Source: Fasciolopsis buskii
Lineage: Eukaryota; Platyhelminthes; Trematoda; Plagiorchiida; Fasciolidae
NCBI GenBank assembly: GCA_008360955.1
Contig: LUCM01009961.1
Span: 85,765 to 149,764, forward strand
Reading direction: 5' to 3'
Length of the DNA: 64,000 nt
The notes under the pieces are model-generated. The model was not told the DNA's origin. It ran no database searches and saw only the letters and a program-made list of their open reading frames with translations. Shown piece after piece: positions 1-12,488 of this stretch (position 1 is the first letter of the stretch; every line of letters starts with the position of its first letter). The position numbers and the translations under genes were made by a program.

Positions 1-2640
1 GTCTTCAAGGCCGTCATAATTTTACTCATCTCATGTCCTACTGGTAATTTCACCGGTCATGAAAAAACTGGGTCAAGATTAAGATTTACTTCAGAGCTTA
101 GTACCACCTCGATTCTTAGTAGGAACGGCTCCCTTGGGAAAATTTTGTTTAGAGTGCAAGTATCTGATATCTCCCCCAGGGTCATTGGTAAGTGTTCCTA
201 TGTGAGCGCTTTAGAGGATTGGTAGTAATGGCATTTGGAGACTGGAAATCACGGCACATGTTTTTAACGGCCAAACATTCATTTTTTTCCCACCGCTTGC
301 AAACTTTGTCCCTCCCTCCTCCTTCCTCTTTATCAATCCACCCAATCGATTTTTAGTCATTTATAAAGGAAACCAAACGATGGAATTTGGAATATTTGAC
401 TGAAAATGTTGGTAAAGAACTATCACAGAAAAAAGGAGTGAAACTGCTAGAAAAAACACTTTCTTGGACTTGTCGGAGTAAATATTCCGACGCATGCCTG
501 AAAGCTTAAGGGGGAAAATAGCCATTGATCCGGTGATAATGGCTTTTTCCGTGTTCTTATTTTAGTGACACGAAAATTTATTCGTATTTTTCCCCAGCTG
601 TAACCGGTAAATTTTTGTCCTCTCCTATCGTTCATCCCCATGCATTTCTATGACTTTATTTCGTGGAATTTCTTCTAATTATCCCAGAACTTTTAGCTGT
701 GTTGTCCTGTTTAGTAGTGCCCCGTAAGTCCATTTTGACTTATCCTGTCCGACTGAAGCAATTGTTGTGCGCAATGGGAACCCAAGTAAGCTCTACTGGA
801 ATTGATAAAGGAAATCGCGGAGAACGTCCATTTTGGTGATGTTGTAAACTACTAATATAACTTCACTAATTCAGAGTTCAAACATTTTGGTGTTTGTTAT
901 CCGGGCGACTCCACAAAAACGGCAATGGCAAAACAATTAAGGAAAAGGTTTGGAATTTTGTGCAACGGGAACATTAAAAACAACAATCTTCGCGGCGAAA
1001 TCACCAACCGAAAGGCCGATTTCGTTCAGCCACAAACCAAATCCTTTTTTCCCTATTGCAAATTAGTTACCAATTCTAAACGAATGAAGTCATTCAACAA
1101 AGGTGACACACTCATAAATTCATTCTCCCATTTCCATTGGTATTCATGGAAAACTTTTTCACTAAAATATAAACAAATTTGTCAGCTGAGTAGCTCAAAT
1201 ACAAACTCAAATAGCATAACGGACGAGTACCGTAGAGTGTGCTCATCTTGCAGAAATACTCCAAGGTCATTTTGGCGCGCAAAGAACAATACCGGTTTGG
1301 CTTTCCCTATGTGATTCGGCAGCTCGGCAGATTATATCTGACAGGCTTGAGTGAACCGCTGAAATCGTTTTCAGCTGTAGGTTTGGGAATGCTAATGCGT
1401 GATAGATCGTTCCACAAATAAACAGAAGCTCTGCTTTACCAAAGTGGGGGGTAGTGGTTGGGTTGAGTCAGGCCTAAGAGAGTCAAAGATACTCCACGAA
1501 TTAGTTTATGATCCCATGCCATGCAAGAGTCTGGAAAAATGCTTAGAAGAGAAAAAGATCATTTCACTTGGTTAACTGAACTAAGCAAAGCACAACATTC
1601 GACTTGCGGAAAAATGCATAGAACAGCGCAATTGATGAACTTTCAAGTGATTTATTGTGTAGCATCAACGCACAGTCACTGGATACTCGAGCTGCACATC
1701 TGTTCCATTCAATTTGTTAGGAATCATTTCATTACCGGAACCGGGACTGAAAGTCAGGCGGGGTAGAAGAAAAAAGTAGAAATGAAATTATCATGTTCAT
1801 GAACAACCGGGATTTCCGCCACCGTGTATACGTAACGAAACACAGACAGCGCGAATACATAACAGCGAACAATCGTTTCGGTAACGGCTGCTTGTCTAAG
1901 GCGATCGTAGTAGATGACCATTGCAAAAGTGCACGGTATTGTCAGTCTGCAATTGGTTTGTTTCGATTTCCCAGGTCAAACCCGAATCTCTCGTAGAATT
2001 TACTGCGTGAACATTGCTGCCGGCCTAAATGATCAAAGGTTTGCAAATTTGCTCGGTTCCAAGCTGATCGACTTTGGTCATTTGGTTTTTGAATCCAGGT
2101 ACTCTTGGGAATCCGATACGATCTTCGTGTACCAGTGTTCATTTGGTTTTGGATAAAACGGGTGAATAATTTATCGATTTTCCTTCTTTAGGTGAAAAAG
2201 TTTCTTTCGCTTATCCCATTATTCTTTCGCAGGAAACTCTTATGTGTGTGGATACCATGCAAATTAGATCATGAGAATGCTCTGATCAAAGGTGCGTAAT
2301 AGTCAAGTGAGCGTTCAAAACGGAGGTGATTAGTTCCAAAATGTCATGAGCAAGCGCAACACAACCATGCCGAGGTCTACCTTGAACATACTTCAACCGC
2401 AGATACACAGTGACTGTCTAGCCGTTACCATCATGACGTTTCCGTCTGAAGGCAGCGTGATCGAGACTTCTTACCGCCAGTTAACTTCCTCGTTTGGCAG
2501 ATTTCTGATAATCGTGACCCTCTCCCTAAAACCAAAGGATAAAAATGGAGAGGAAAATATTTTGCAGGTGCAGTGTTTATTTACCGAGCTGAATTCCTAG
2601 ATGGAAAATTGTTTCACTGTGCACCTGACTCAAAAGCTGA
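1..2640. other. Unassigned sequence, no gene recognised
   Basis: AT-rich DNA with scattered short ORFs in all frames, none showing a recognisable domain. The longest, at 925-1314, is Asn/Ser/Lys-rich and reads like chance coding in AT-rich DNA. I see no splice-flanked ORF, RNA gene or long repeat here. Confidence 0.5.
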
Positions 2641-2659
2641 TTCATTCGATTACTTTATT

Positions 2660-2945
2660 TGCCTGACTGATTAGTCTACTGCCTTGACGATCGATTGACG
2701 AACTAACAGGCTGGTTGACTCTGTGATTTACGCCTATCTTAGTGTGAAACAACTGTTCACAAAATGCTTTCATATCCCACACATCCTCGGCATAGTGATC
2801 TGCCGAATTGCCGTCCTCATAGCTCCACACGATCCAATTTTCGTTCCGTGCCATCCAAAATCGGTGTCTTTGGGAACTCCACTATTCCATATTCAGCACA
2901 CATTTTGATATGCTGGGATCTCGCTTCAACCGACTTCCTGTGTAA
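2660..2945 (+). repeat. Dispersed repeat, copy 1, with a conserved reading frame
   Basis: This block matches the reverse complement of 27720-27990 over about 280 bp, in nucleotides and in one translated frame. The shared peptide pattern is HPxHxDLxxCRxHxSTRSxFR, then PSxI, a Tyr-Ser-Ala motif and an I-L-I/D-L stretch. Here the frame runs at about 2764-2955. Conservation of the frame between two diverged copies suggests a former coding part of a mobile element. The pattern is vaguely like the C-terminal tail of non-LTR retrotransposon ORFs, but I cannot name the family. Confidence 0.5.
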
Positions 2946-2959
2946 CTCATTTTAAATGC

Positions 2960-5540
2960 TCAAGTGATTCACCTGACGAGTTTCTTTTTTTCGTTTTTTA
3001 CAAATTGTTGAGTGTAACTATTTTCCCATTTCTGACTACTTTTGTATGAAATGCGAAATTTATGTGCGCAAATGTGTGCCAAATGCAAGGAAATAATAAC
3101 GAAGTACCTGCACGATTGTTTGGTTTGAGCGTTCATGGTGCGGCTTCCAAAGTGCTCTTATTTAGAGTCCGCACAAACGTTACAAATCAAACGTTCAGTG
3201 AACATTTGTAAAATTAGATTCTCACGTTTGCCCAAACATTGGGTCAAAAACACAGCTACCGAACATTTTGTCCTAGTTAGTCTAGTGGCGTATTATATTA
3301 ATCATGCACTCACATGTAGGCTTGCTTCCAGACCTTATACTCTTCTACAGAACTGAAATAGAATTAGCACAATTTACCCAAACAAATCCGCAAAAATTCT
3401 TTCTTACTACTGAAAAATTCTTTAGTATTTATCAGTTGAACAAATGCATATCGAAGGTTATGTAACCATTTCACTATCTGATTGCTCATCTTAATTCGTT
3501 ATCTTTCAATGTGACAGCGACTAAGTGAAAGATTTCGTCCAATTCTCACGGTTTTCTCATTTGCACGTACTGCGACTTTATTCATTCCATATCTTGTGAT
3601 CTTTCTGAGTTTGATGTCACGTGATGGCTTTTAACCAGTAAAACAGTACAATTTCATCTCAGCTTTCCCATTGGAAGGTGATCACGTTTTTGCTTAGAGA
3701 AAGAAGTCCGTTCGTCACCAACTGCTATCGACTTTCGGAGATCAGTTTGTCCTTGTGCGACTGTGAATACCTAAATAGAAGCATAGATTTTCCTATTCTT
3801 TCCTCAGGAGCAACTAACAATCCGTGACAATCATTCGTGGCTTTCGGCGTGAACATTTAGTTGCACATCATCCCCAGTAACATGACAAAGAAAAATCAAG
3901 CAGACAGGTTACAGTGAACGGTAATTACGAAGGCAAAAAAGGGAAAAAATCTTCTGTTGAGAACATTCAGCAATATTCTAAAAGCTGGCACTTAATTAGA
4001 GAACTGAAAACGGGGATACCTCGTCAGCATTCTGGATAGGATTCGGCATTTGCATTTTCATTTCAACTCGTTTATACTTTGTGGCACAGAATACGTGTCA
4101 AATAGCTTCCTCAATTTTATTTTAATGAGGAAATGCACAGGTAGAACAAATTCTCATCACGGTTTTCCATCGTCGAAGTCGGTGATTTGTTAACATGAAA
4201 ACAACAATCGAAGGATACCGTTCAAAATTGCCAGTTTAATTTGTCGGATTCGGTGTTTCAGAGAGGGCAAGTTGGTTTTGATGCCATATCGATTTTTTTC
4301 ATAAATAAAATATAGTAGCTATACAAAATTTCAACGATACCGTTTTTCGTCAGTGACTTCAAATTGGCACACAAATCAGTAAGGGTCCGGAATCGAGTCC
4401 ACCGACAGCATGGACATCGTCAGATATCATCCAACTAAACTAGAATTACTCGAAAAAGCATCCTATCAACAACTGGCTTGTTCATTTGAATGGATTTTAC
4501 ATTCTCGGCTGTGCCTTCATTGGGGATGGTTTGTGTCATCTCATTTCAGAAACGTGTAACACTCTAGACAGACCATTGCAACACGTTTTCTACCGTTTGT
4601 TTTTCAAATTCACCTACTTCCGCTCTCCCCGGCACGAAACAAATTTCCCAATCACGTATGACGGGAACCTGTTCTGATTCGTTGTTTTCAAACAGATTTG
4701 CCCTTGGTCGCTCTTGGATTTTACTCTGCGTCTGAAAACCACACTGCAAAATCGTCACCAATCTCGGGCTGTAAGCCGGTAAAACGATGGGCAAAGTTGT
4801 GCACCTTCCTGCGAAATATTTGCGCACTACTATCCGATGGCAAATTTCTGTGTTATCTGGGACAGCAAAATGGATTTCAAACCCCGCTGTTATTCCAATA
4901 TGACATAAGTGTTTCCATGTGACTATATTCAACCATTGGAATACAATGCAAAATGTCTGTGGTACGATATATCACCACGGTACGTGGAATATATCTGAGG
5001 ACAAGATTAGGAACAGTTTGAGTAGATGAAGACATTTTGGAGGGTTTTCTGGTAACAGCGAATTAGTTACTCTGGGTTCCCGAATTCCTCGATCAAACAG
5101 CTAATGTCAGGCTGCAAAACCAAGTTTCCACATTGCACTTCTGTTAACGTTCCAAGGCCACTGTGTCGAATGACTCGGTCTATATAGGTATTCGGACCAA
5201 CTTAAAAGGAACGGAAAAACATGTGTGACCATTCACTCATTTTAATGTCGTCAGAAGTTTTCGTTTTGAGCCACTGTTTCGCTTGGAAGTGATCGCGCCT
5301 TACACGTCTCCAGAATATTTTGGAGGAACCACTTACGCGCGGTTGAGGTTAGCTGGTCTCCAGGTTTACGGCCATCAACAAGACATATACACATCTCGCA
5401 AGTGGCTGCTTATAATGAGTAGGATTCATGTTGCTATGACTGACTGATTGCCCCTCCAACTTCACTGTGAGCGCAGAAACCTCAGGTTCTTTGGCAAACC
5501 TTCCGCTCGGGAAGCATCAGATTCGAGTTTTGCTCTCATT
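2960..5540. other. Unassigned sequence
   Basis: No recognisable coding region. A 122-codon minus-strand ORF at 4564-4932 contains many Arg/Glu/Val codons but no motif I can identify and no convincing splice context. Nothing else stands out. Confidence 0.45.
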
Positions 5541-5554
5541 AGGGGTCATCAGTC

Positions 5555-5700
5555 CTATATCTTTTCCATTACACTCACTGCGTGGTAGAACACACATGTC
5601 TTCTAGTTGGAAATCCCGGGTTCATATTTTGCGTGCGATGCAGCGGGTGCACGCGTGAGGTGGTCTAATGAAAATAAAACTCGAGTCTGGTGCCTCTCGA
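5555..5700 (+). repeat. Possible tRNA-derived SINE fragment
   Basis: Around 5580-5592 the sequence reads TGGTAGAACAC, close to a pol III A box. About 35 bases downstream an AATCCCGGGTTCA segment resembles a decayed B box. It is followed by GC-richer sequence and an A-rich run (GAAAATAAAA, about 5670). This layout is typical of a tRNA-derived SINE head. No target-site duplication was identified, so it may be coincidental. Confidence 0.25.
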
Positions 5701-8700
5701 GCGTCAGTTTGAGCGGATGACCCGATCTTTGTGTGTTCAGGTTGAATTCACAATGGCAGTCATTCAAACATGCAATTTGCCATTTATCCAAATCGGTAAA
5801 GTAAAAGTGCTTTTTGACTATCCTCGAGCCAGGGTACACAACAATCCTCTATTCGGCATTTCAGATTCACTCCCTTCTGACATCACCGAGACGATGACCT
5901 TCAGCAAACGCGTACTGGCTGAAATACCTTCACATTTGGAACTAAAAAGACAGATCAAGCGAATCAGCATTTACTTGCGAATGCACTGGTCACTTGTAAA
6001 CGATCAAGTTGACGTGAAACATGAAGAACACTGGTTTTCTCCGATTCAATAAGTAATAATTAATTCGTGATAAAAAAAGGAATTTCTATTCGATAGAATC
6101 ACCTCGAGTTTAGTGGATGAGTTGCTAATTGACAAGAAGATAGGTGCATGTAAACTCTATTAAATAACTAAGCCTGTAACAAAATCCCTGGCACATTGGG
6201 AGCATGTTGAATGCTAGTAGTCTTGACAAGTTTGGCGTGCACCAGATATGTGTTTGTAAGGTACAGGATTACACTGAAAGGAAAATTAGGCGCGGAAATC
6301 AGAGGTTTGAGTAGGAGATGACCGGGAAATATTCAAGTTTGGGACTGATGCAAAACTTACTACGGTCCCCGTAAGGACATCGGTTGTAAGAGGTTACTTT
6401 GCTTACACAATTCTGGCTCCGCCTTCCTGATTGCGATAGGTTCGGATATAATAAGCTTTCGCCTGTGCAACTCCTCAATGTGAAACCTTGGATTTGCCGG
6501 GCTCCATGTAAAATGGTCAATGAATAGATCTGATGAACACCGAGCATCAAATGTTTGAGAACTACGTTATTAATAGTCCGAATCGATCCTGCGCTCCCAG
6601 CGGCCGCGGATCACAAGCCCAATACCTTGTGCACAACAAAAACTGGTAGAGAAAGAAGGAGTAGAATTGATAAAGCATACTATTTTTAGATTTCAAAACA
6701 ATGAGCAGCTACTTATTACTCAAGACTCATAGACGAACAGCCTTAGAAGACATCCTTAAGGCTCTGATAATCTCAATTTGAACACGTTTTCAAACTCTAA
6801 TCAAACGAGAAAAAACATTCCTCACTTGTTGGCTGATTGCGTCCTGGATTTTCCCTTTGTCTCGCTCTCATATGGCATCAAGTTACAGATTCTGTGTAGT
6901 CATGATTGTACAGCAAACCCCGTATATGCTTCGGTCGTTGATCGATTGTCTCAAGCCCCGAATATTTCACGTTCACTATAAATTCCTTTTGTTCCAAAGA
7001 ATCTCCGAACGTGACAGTCTGTGTGGGCAAATTTTTACGCAATAAGGCGTTGTCCGACACAGTGAGGAATGAGCACACAACAAAGTTACATTGCGCAATT
7101 TGTTTTCAAACATGTTCCACTGTTTCCCATTGGGTGCATATCACTTTTGCGTTAAGCTGTTGTTTCCCATATGCATAAAGTAAAATCCTGGCTAACTGGG
7201 CGAGGATTAAGAGTTTTAGCATTGTGACAAACAAGCGATGAATTGTTTCTCGCCCTCAAATCAATTAGGATTCTGTCTTTTGAGCAAAGGCCATTGAGGT
7301 CAGATTTTGTAAGTGGACGCTGGTAATGCGTGAAATCAATGATGGTATGAATTCTTTGTCGAACAGATGTTTTACTGTATCAGATATGTGGTAGATCATT
7401 ATTTAACCGAATAAATCGATAACTGTCGGCTAATCAAGAAGAACAGTTCCCTAGTAAAATTCCTTTTCCTTTGGGCTTAGGTAATTGCTTGAACTCCAAC
7501 TGAAAACTGTTGTTATGACCGTATACTGTTTAGCCCGCCTCACAAGACCCGAGTTCCTTTGAGTTGTATTCACATCGAACTACCTGATAGCTGATTTGAG
7601 ACGGATTTTGGTAAACTGATTGGCTCCACGGCATTGAACAAACGGCTCATTACACCCGTACGGTACAATGTAAAGTTTTTTATTATGGTTTTCGTTATTA
7701 CTACACTACACGGTGTTCAGTGTGTGCGTGTGCCTAAAAAAATACAAACTAGTGTTTTGCCACATGTTTAAGTTTTTCTATTAGCAGAATATTTGCCTCA
7801 GTTTTCCCAGGGAAAATTCCAAGTATTCTCTTAATATTGCGATCAATGTATTCTGCACTGACGTGAAGATTGTTTTCTAACAAGCTTGTGATGATTTACG
7901 CTGAGGAGTTTGAGCAGTTTAAATATTAATCAGTAGTAAATGGTAGTGTACGCGTGTGTGTGCTTGTGTGTGTGTGTGCAAGGTGAAGTGCATTGGTCCT
8001 CTTAGGATACACAACTAAAAACGAAAATGTCTGTCCTATGATCGAATATCCCGCAATCGGTAATCTCAATGTATGTCCCAAGTTTCATTTATTCACTTCT
8101 AAATAACGAGTACAAGTAATGTATGACCAGTTGGCTGCAAACAGCGGTCTCTTCAACTTGCTTGGGCAAAGCCCTGATTGTATTTCTCGAGGATGGAATG
8201 CACAGCTGACCAATCACGACTGAGGAGAGTCAAACTTGTGGTGTCCCGGCATGATTCGACAAACGTCTTCCGTTATCCAGCAGTTTTTTCATAAGTTTAA
8301 CCGCATGTAATTCTGGAACAAGTTTTTATGTTTCGCTTGTTTTATTTCGCGGATGGTGAGACATTTGAGTATGCTGGGGAAGAACTTGCTAGTCTCTGCT
8401 TTTTAGAATATTTGGAACTTCCTCCCCGTGAAGTTGCTAACACCAGTGAACAAGGAGCAACCGCGATCGGTTTACAAAACATTTGAAACTAAGAGGCATT
8501 TCTGTTTCACAGTTAGCGGCCATTCATTCAGTATGAATAAGGGTAGCCTGAATATTCAGCATTCGATAGCGCCGGTTTTTTGTTAAAATGTTTATAGAGA
8601 AGAGGTGAGAAGGATTAAATGAACATGTATTCGGCGAAACAAGACTACAGGAATACACGTAGAACGATTTATTCCACAGTATCATTTCATCCTATTTGCT

Positions 8701-9085
8701 CTTGAAATACACTCTGCCGGAAAAGAATAAAACTGGCTATCACAAGTTCTCTGTATCAGTGGTTGCTCTTATATGAAACGACGCATAGGTCCGCGTTTGT
8801 GTGGCACACGTTAGAATAAAGCATCAGGCAGCAGAGGCCACCTCTTTCAAATTCATCCCCCGGGAGGTTGTTTGTCAAATTATTTGTAAATTTTCGAATG
8901 ACTCTTGCATACATGATGTGATTAGTTGGGCTAATAATAAGTTTGACTGGTAGCCTTTGATAAGTACTCATCCAGTTAAACGACACTTTTCGCCTCACTC
9001 GGAGGAGCTCCAGTTTCCTATGGAATTCAAGCTACAGTAAGCAAATACCGTCGCTGAAATCTTAAAGTCACCTCACACCAGCGTC
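5700..9085. other. Unassigned sequence
   Basis: No gene recognised. A 120-codon plus-strand ORF at 5690-6052 is protein-like in composition but matches no family I know and starts inside the SINE-like sequence. A short interrupted GT microsatellite sits at about 7949-7980. Confidence 0.4.
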
Positions 9086-9096
9086 AACATTTCGGT

Positions 9097-9175
9097 CGAC
9101 TATGGTCAAGCGTTCAGCATTCTAGCGTTTGAATGTGATTCCCGCGGGTTCGAGTCTCCCCGGTCGCTGGTCGTT
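9097..9175 (+). repeat. Decayed tRNA-like SINE head
   Basis: TGGTCAAGCG at about 9104 fits an A box, and GGTTCGAGTCTCC at about 9148 is nearly a perfect B box (GGTTCGANTCC plus extra bases). The spacing is that of a tRNA gene. The acceptor and T stems do not pair cleanly, so this is a tRNA-derived SINE remnant or tRNA pseudogene, not a working tRNA. Confidence 0.4.
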
Positions 9176-9199
9176 TACCCTTTTAATGGTTGCGGGCCA

Positions 9200-10760
9200 C
9201 TTTGAAAAATTACTGAATACTATTTTTGTACTAAACAAATATCATTAAGACTAAAACTAATGGAGTAATCATCTCGATGAGCCAATTCGATTTCCGAGAA
9301 GGGATTGCAAGGTATTCCCAGCAGGAATCCATCGGTCGCATTTGCTGTTGATTAAGCTGAAGTAAAGGCTACAAACTCTCTGATGAGGCTGAGATCCGAT
9401 CAGAACAATTGTGAATTCTGCTCACTGACATATAGGCCAGGTAACCTGTCAAGCTTTATTTCTTAGCAAACTCCAAGTGACGTCAGTTAATCATCGCTTT
9501 TCAGTCGCTTCGGTCCTTCATGCTTTGTCGTTGCATCTGATTAAAAAGATTTTCTTCAGCGGTCTGTTCCCCCTTCCCCTTACTCACAGCTGCTCTGCGA
9601 ATTCATTTAAGTGACAGGCTTTTGCACATTCCAACAGATATGTAGCATATCTTTATTCGACCATGAAGTTGGTTAATCTTTACTTGCTTTAGAAATGACC
9701 AGCAAAATCCTCGCACTTCATCGAGCTGATAGAAATGAGCACAGATGACTTGGACAAAACGTCGTGTGCACATACACAAACAAGTGACCCTCACATTCCA
9801 ACAATCAAAAGTTAGCATGTTAGGAGTCGACAACCATGTGTACAACGCGGGCATTTTTTCGTCGTACACGGGTTCTGGTGCGTGTATGTGTGTGTGCGTG
9901 TGCATATTCACCTGACTCTCTCACTCGCGCTCTCTAAGTCGTGTGGACAATTCCGACTGGAATCATCTTCTCAACAGTTTGTTTTTATAATCTAGCAGGT
10001 AGTGCTCACTTAGTTAACATTGGTTTGTGCATCGAATCGTCATATTTATGTGTGCGAGCGGATGAATAGGTGGGTTGGAGAGTTCCAGTGAAGCAACATC
10101 GATTGTCATTTTTTGTGCTCACGTCCCACCATGACCTCAGTCGAACATATCTCGAGGAGCAGTGAACAAAAACGTACTGGCGAACACACACACACACACA
10201 CACACACACGCATCTTTGATCTCACAGTTCAGTGGTCAGTAATCAATAACCGTTGGAGGAATTTGATATTCAGCCAACTTTTAGAAACTGACATAAGGTA
10301 TCTCCAGTGAATTAAAGTGTATAGATTTGTGTGTGTGCTTGTGTGTGCAAGCACTCGCGCCTGAGAATGGATGAAATTAAGTCCAAAAGTCTGCCTGAGA
10401 TTGGTTGGAACCTAATGATTCCTACTGTACCGTTCGGTTATGGATGCATCTGACCCCGGAAATTAATTACTCCGCTGTTTTACCACCTTAGCGATCAGAA
10501 TGCCTCGAGTTTCGATCACTTTTGTCTTTAGGATACTACTACTTTTGAGCTGAAATCGTTCAGTTGGACGACAGTTGCCAAGTTTATCGCACAGAGATCA
10601 GCACGCTTCCTATTTGGTAAAATAAATAGATTTCGTTCTCCTGTTTTATCAAAAATAATTTTTGGCTTTGTTCGGACTGTTCTATTTGGTACTGAGGCTA
10701 ATGTATTGGCTAGGGTATAATGTCACCATCTTGATTTAGAATGCATGGAGATGATTGTTG
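9200..10760. other. Unassigned sequence with CA/GT microsatellites
   Basis: Contains a perfect (AC)13 run at 10184-10209 and interrupted GT tracts near 9880-9905 and 10330-10350. ORFs crossing these tracts are low-complexity artefacts. No gene recognised. Confidence 0.5.
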
Positions 10761-10767
10761 TTGTTTT

Positions 10768-11110
10768 CAGTATGTTTCGCGTACGAATGGGTGAACAAAA
10801 TTTCCCCCAGAAACACATGGTTGATTTTGCGGTTATTGCCGCTCTTCAGGTATGCGTACCCCGGTACTCTCCTTTCCAACCGTTACCATATTTGTGTACT
10901 CTCTTATTTGCTTCGCGCTAGAATCTCATGTGAATCGATGGCAGCGTGAATAGATGAGAAATTCACTTAAGAACCATACGTTTACTCGTCGGACGGTTAG
11001 CCTTGCCCGACCGACGAAAATCTTACGACTAATCAGCTTGTGATTCCTAAATTGACGCATCGTCCTATCATTTTGCCAACGAGTTAAATAAAATTCCTGT
11101 AATGCCGGTT
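10768..11110 (+). mobile_element. Foldback/MITE-like repeat, copy C
   Basis: The first about 150 bp (module A, from CAGTATGTTTCGCG) align with 51942-52090 and with the reverse complement of 52929-53091. The next about 95 bp (module B) are followed at once by an inverted copy of module B (about 11011-11105), giving a degenerate inverted repeat. No coding capacity is visible, so it is a non-autonomous element. The superfamily is unknown. Confidence 0.5.
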
Positions 11111-11199
11111 GCACATGCGGACTTCGCATAAACGCTTCTCCTTTTGGACCTGCCTCTTCTTTCATAGAAAGGCTGCGGACCTAGGAATGTTTCTACTTA

Positions 11200-12365
11200 A
11201 ATTTGGCCCCTAATAACGTTCAGGAAATGCAGTGAATAACTTGAGACCATTGAAAAATATTCAGCATGAACTGTCGTTATTTCGAATGACTTTATTGCAA
11301 CTTTAGTAGAATACATCAATAACAGTAATAAATAATATCATTTTGGATGCGAAAAAGCGTTTTTGGCGAATTCGGTTTCGAGCGCATTCGATAATGTCTT
11401 CAAGAAATTGATGAGAAAATTTGAAGATTGAATAGTGAATTTTTCTTAACATTTCTTTAACGAGATTTCCCGATGACCAGGATCGACGAAATGCATAAGC
11501 CAAATTATCCTGGGACAGTCAGTGACCCAACATTCACAGTACTGTCCCACTTTTCTGTCAGTGCAGTGTGCGATTCTTCCTACTGCATAGAGCGGGGCGG
11601 ATTCGTTCCGCAGAAAATGTAGGGGAGAATTAATAAATTATGGCTATTCCGACTAGTTCATCGTAAAGAAATGGATCTAAAGGAATTCTGCTGTTTGACA
11701 ATGGTTTGCTTCTCACCAAGAAATGTCGCAGATGATGGAGTTTATGATGGTGTGACTGCCACAGGCACAGAAATCCTTAATACAATCCATTGTAATCACG
11801 TGTTCCCGGAGTCACAAAAAGCTCGATCCCGAACACATAGACAGGCTACCTTTATTGTTGTCGTCCATGAACCCATGTTATTTTGAGTACACCTTTGGTC
11901 CCATTCACGTGGAACGAGTTACGACGTTTGGGTGCAAACCCAATGCGTTTTTAATTTATTAGCGGCTGAGGTTGTCATTTATCTCTCCAATCCTTCTCCA
12001 CCATTTCAAGGTGATATCGTCAGTACACAAACACAGATCACAACAATCTTTTGGTTTTAACCTTGAGTTTCCTCAGTTTCATTACGTGAAAATTAGAACT
12101 TTTACATTTATGCTTGAATTCTGTCAACCTAAACTTTGGTGCTAGATGACGAATCTTTGACTTGGGAAATTTAAAATCGCCAGCTATTGGACACTACTTT
12201 AGTTTTTAAAACGTGAATATCCGGTGATTCATCTACAGAGACGGATCAGTGTAGAGATTCAGATTCAACAACATTGGTCTATAAGTTCTGAGACTCGTAA
12301 AGGTTGTGCTTGTCCAAGCTAGTCAGACAACTTTACACTAACGGGAACAACAAAAACATTAATGG
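11200..12365. other. Unassigned sequence
   Basis: No gene, RNA or repeat recognised in this AT-rich stretch immediately before the trinucleotide tract. Short ORFs such as 11671-11886 carry no known motif. Confidence 0.45.
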
Positions 12366-12405
12366 TCTTACTAGCAGAATAAGTAGTAGTGATAGCAGAA
12401 TTAGC

Positions 12406-12488
<83 letters not shown>

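Noticed and set aside
4564..4932. 122-codon minus-strand ORF
   Set aside because: No recognisable motif, no splice signals, and a plus-strand ORF overlaps it; chance cannot be excluded.
9097..9175. Functional tRNA gene
   Set aside because: A and B boxes are present, but acceptor and T stems do not pair and the anticodon arm is unclear, so it is treated as a SINE remnant.
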